Source of the DNA: Cyclobacteriaceae bacterium
Lineage (GTDB): Bacteria; Bacteroidota; Bacteroidia; Cytophagales; Cyclobacteriaceae
Assembly (NCBI GenBank): GCA_026129485.1
Contig: JAHCHY010000009.1
Coordinates: 62,001 to 126,000 of the forward strand
Length of the DNA: 64,000 nucleotides
Direction: 5' to 3'
Part shown: positions 62,507 to 64,000 of the stretch, in pieces
How the letters are laid out: each line of letters starts with the position of its first letter
Position numbering within the stretch: the stretch's first letter is position 1
Translations under genes and position numbers: made by a program
Notes under the pieces: generated by a model
The model's database searches: none
What the model was told of the DNA's origin: nothing
What the model saw: only the letters and a program-made list of their open reading frames with translations

Positions 62507-64000
62507 ATGAAAGTTTTAAAGTTTGGCGGTTCATCGGTAGCAAAGCCCGAACGAATCCGATCTGTAATAGAAATAGTTAAACCCTACCTGGAAGACAAAC
62601 CGGCCGTTGTGTTCTCGGCATTTAGCGGGGTTACGGATACCTTGATTGCATTAGCCGGCAATGCCTTGTCCGGAAAGATTGAATACAAGGATCAGCTCAG
62701 GCAGCTTGAAGCGCGGCATCTTGATGCGGTACGGGAGCTGATCGGCATACAAAAGCAAAGCGGCATTATTGCGCAGGTAAAATTTACATGCAATGAATTG
62801 GAAGATGTGCTACATGGTGTTTTCCTTGTGAAGGAATGTACGCCCCGCACACTCGATTACATCATGAGCTTTGGCGAACGCCTTTCGGCTTACATCATTT
62901 CCGAAGCCATGAAAGATACAGGTATTGATGCAGCGTTTCTGGATGCGCGAAAAGTTGTGCGCACCGATAGCAACTTTGGTTATGCCCGCATTGATTTTGA
63001 AACAACCAACAAGCAGATTCAGGAATATTTTAACACACACACTAAAGTTCAGGTTATAACAGGCTTTATCGGTTCAACGTCATCAGGAGAAACAACTACT
63101 ATCGGAAGAAGCGGATCGGATTATACGGCAGCCATTTTTGCCGGTGCGCTTAAAGCAACTGACCTCGAAATATGGACGGATGTAGATGGCATGATGACGG
63201 CCGACCCGCGCAAGGTAAAAAAAGCATTTACCGTAAAGGAAATGACTTACGTGGAAGCGATGGAGCTTTCGCACTTTGGCGCCAAGGTAATTTTTCCGGC
63301 TACCATGCAGCCCGCTATGATTAACCACATTCCCATCCGGATAAAAAACACATTCAACCCGTCTTTTGCCGGAACGTTGATCAGCGCAAAGTCGAACGGA
63401 AAGAACCTGATCATTAAAGGTATTTCTTCGATGGATAAGATCAGCCTGCTGAGTGTGCAGGGAAGCGGGCTGATGGGAGTAGTAGGAGTGTCCATGCGTT
63501 TGTTCGGTACGCTGGCAAAAGAGAACATCAACGTCATTCTGATCAGCCAGGCATCGTCCGAGCATTCGATCTGCTTTGCGATTGAAGCAGCCAAGACCAG
63601 GCAGGCCAAACAATCTATCGAACATGAGTTTCAGTATGAAATCCGCAGCCGGGCCATGGATGAGGTTAAGGTGGAGGAAGAGCTGGCTATTGTAGCCATT
63701 GTGGGTGAGAACATGAAACACAACCCCGGCACCAGCGGACGCATGTTCAGTGCGCTGGGTAAGAGTGGGGTTAATGTGAATGCCATTGCGCAAGGCTCTT
63801 CCGAGCTGAATATCTCGGCCGTAATTCACCAGCAGGATATTACCAAAGCATTGAATGTGCTGCATGAGGCTTTCTTCCTGTCGGACAGAAAAGTCCTGAA
63901 CGTATTTATGGCAGGTACAGGTTTGATCGGCAAATCGTTGCTGACCATGATGCATAAGCAGTATAGCCATTTGGCCAGTCAGAATCATCTTGAAATACAC
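62507..64000 (+). CDS. thrA: Bifunctional aspartokinase I/homoserine dehydrogenase I, N-terminal part
   Basis: The frame is open from ATG 62507 to the window edge (498 codons). The aspartokinase domain (1-~290) has VLKFGGSSVAKP, GERLSAYIISEAMK, TTTIGRSGSDYTAAIFA and WTDVDGMMTADPR. Two ACT-like regulatory domains follow (~300-460: LLSVQGSGLMGVVGVSMRLF and VAIVGENMKHNPGTSGRMFS). The homoserine dehydrogenase Rossmann loop starts near residue 467 (VFMAGTGLIGKSLL). It catalyses the first and third steps from aspartate to threonine/methionine. The C-terminal half is outside the window. Feedback by threonine is likely. Confidence 0.95.
   Translation, partial: MKVLKFGGSSVAKPERIRSVIEIVKPYLEDKPAVVFSAFSGVTDTLIALAGNALSGKIEYKDQLRQLEARHLDAVRELIGIQKQSGIIAQVKFTCNELEDVLHGVFLVKECTPRTLDYIMSFGERLSAYIISEAMKDTGIDAAFLDARKVVRTDSNFGYARIDFETTNKQIQEYFNTHTKVQVITGFIGSTSSGETTTIGRSGSDYTAAIFAGALKATDLEIWTDVDGMMTADPRKVKKAFTVKEMTYVEAMELSHFGAKVIFPATMQPAMINHIPIRIKNTFNPSFAGTLISAKSNGKNLIIKGISSMDKISLLSVQGSGLMGVVGVSMRLFGTLAKENINVILISQASSEHSICFAIEAAKTRQAKQSIEHEFQYEIRSRAMDEVKVEEELAIVAIVGENMKHNPGTSGRMFSALGKSGVNVNAIAQGSSELNISAVIHQQDITKALNVLHEAFFLSDRKVLNVFMAGTGLIGKSLLTMMHKQYSHLASQNHLEIH

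Overview
The window looks like a chromosome segment of a gliding member of the Bacteroidetes, most likely Cytophagales. The support is gldC, a PorP/SprF-type (type IX secretion) protein, a TonB-dependent receptor with a carboxypeptidase-like N-terminal domain, three DUF1080 proteins, -7 promoter elements of the TAnnTTTG type, and starts that mostly lack Shine-Dalgarno sequences. Coding density is high. I see no rRNA, canonical tRNA, IS element, prophage or CRISPR array.

Layout. 1-6.9 kb: truncated DUF4038 gene, Nudix CoA pyrophosphatase, SET-domain methyltransferase, ferritin, an aconitase with an abnormal lysine/alanine tail, folE-queD, PorP/SprF. 7-14.8 kb: DUF1080, bacilliredoxin, the Fe-S operon sufBCDSE plus a SufT-like gene, and an Lrp regulator. 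14.8-15.1 kb: a stand-alone structured RNA with a tRNA-like fold and a greatly enlarged variable region. 15.2-25.3 kb: fatty acyl-CoA ligase, glycosyltransferase, TolB-like protein, two Na+ symporters, a conserved protein of unknown function, agmatinase family and SixA-like phosphatase. 25.5-34.2 kb: topA, an AT-rich island (DUF1080 + TIM-barrel protein), sirtuin, another DUF1080, hemolysin III and two tandem SnoaL-like proteins. 34.3-41.9 kb: PPK2, LRR protein, gyrB-ppk1 and a convergent ppx/gppA. 42-47 kb: SAM-I riboswitch, methionine synthase split into two genes, metF. 47-53.3 kb: SGNH lipoprotein + TonB-dependent receptor, gldC, CoA transferase. 53.4-62.2 kb: ribF-truB-uppP-DUF3098-ftsX, anti-sigma/ECF pair, DUF2147, membrane pyrophosphatase, a HolD(psi)-like small protein and a thioesterase. 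62.5 kb to the end: bifunctional aspartokinase/homoserine dehydrogenase (truncated), preceded by a tiny Thr/Ile-rich leader ORF.

Linked functions: Fe-S assembly (suf) and iron (ferritin, aconitase); phosphate polymers (ppk1, ppx, ppk2, membrane PPase); one-carbon/methionine (SAM riboswitch, metH, metF, and aspartate-pathway thrA); pterins (folE, queD); cell envelope (uppP, ftsX, PorP, TonB receptor).

Most notable: (1) the 147-nt tRNA-like RNA at 14956-15102; (2) a histone-H1-like tail on aconitase, close to a SET methyltransferase and ferritin, with a similar tail on TopA; (3) a SAM-I riboswitch whose visible pairing predicts inverted (ON) logic; (4) a family of intergenic hairpins built from short degenerate words that start at or just after stop codons; (5) a thrL-like leader peptide upstream of thrA. 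All calls come from reading the sequence; no database search was run.
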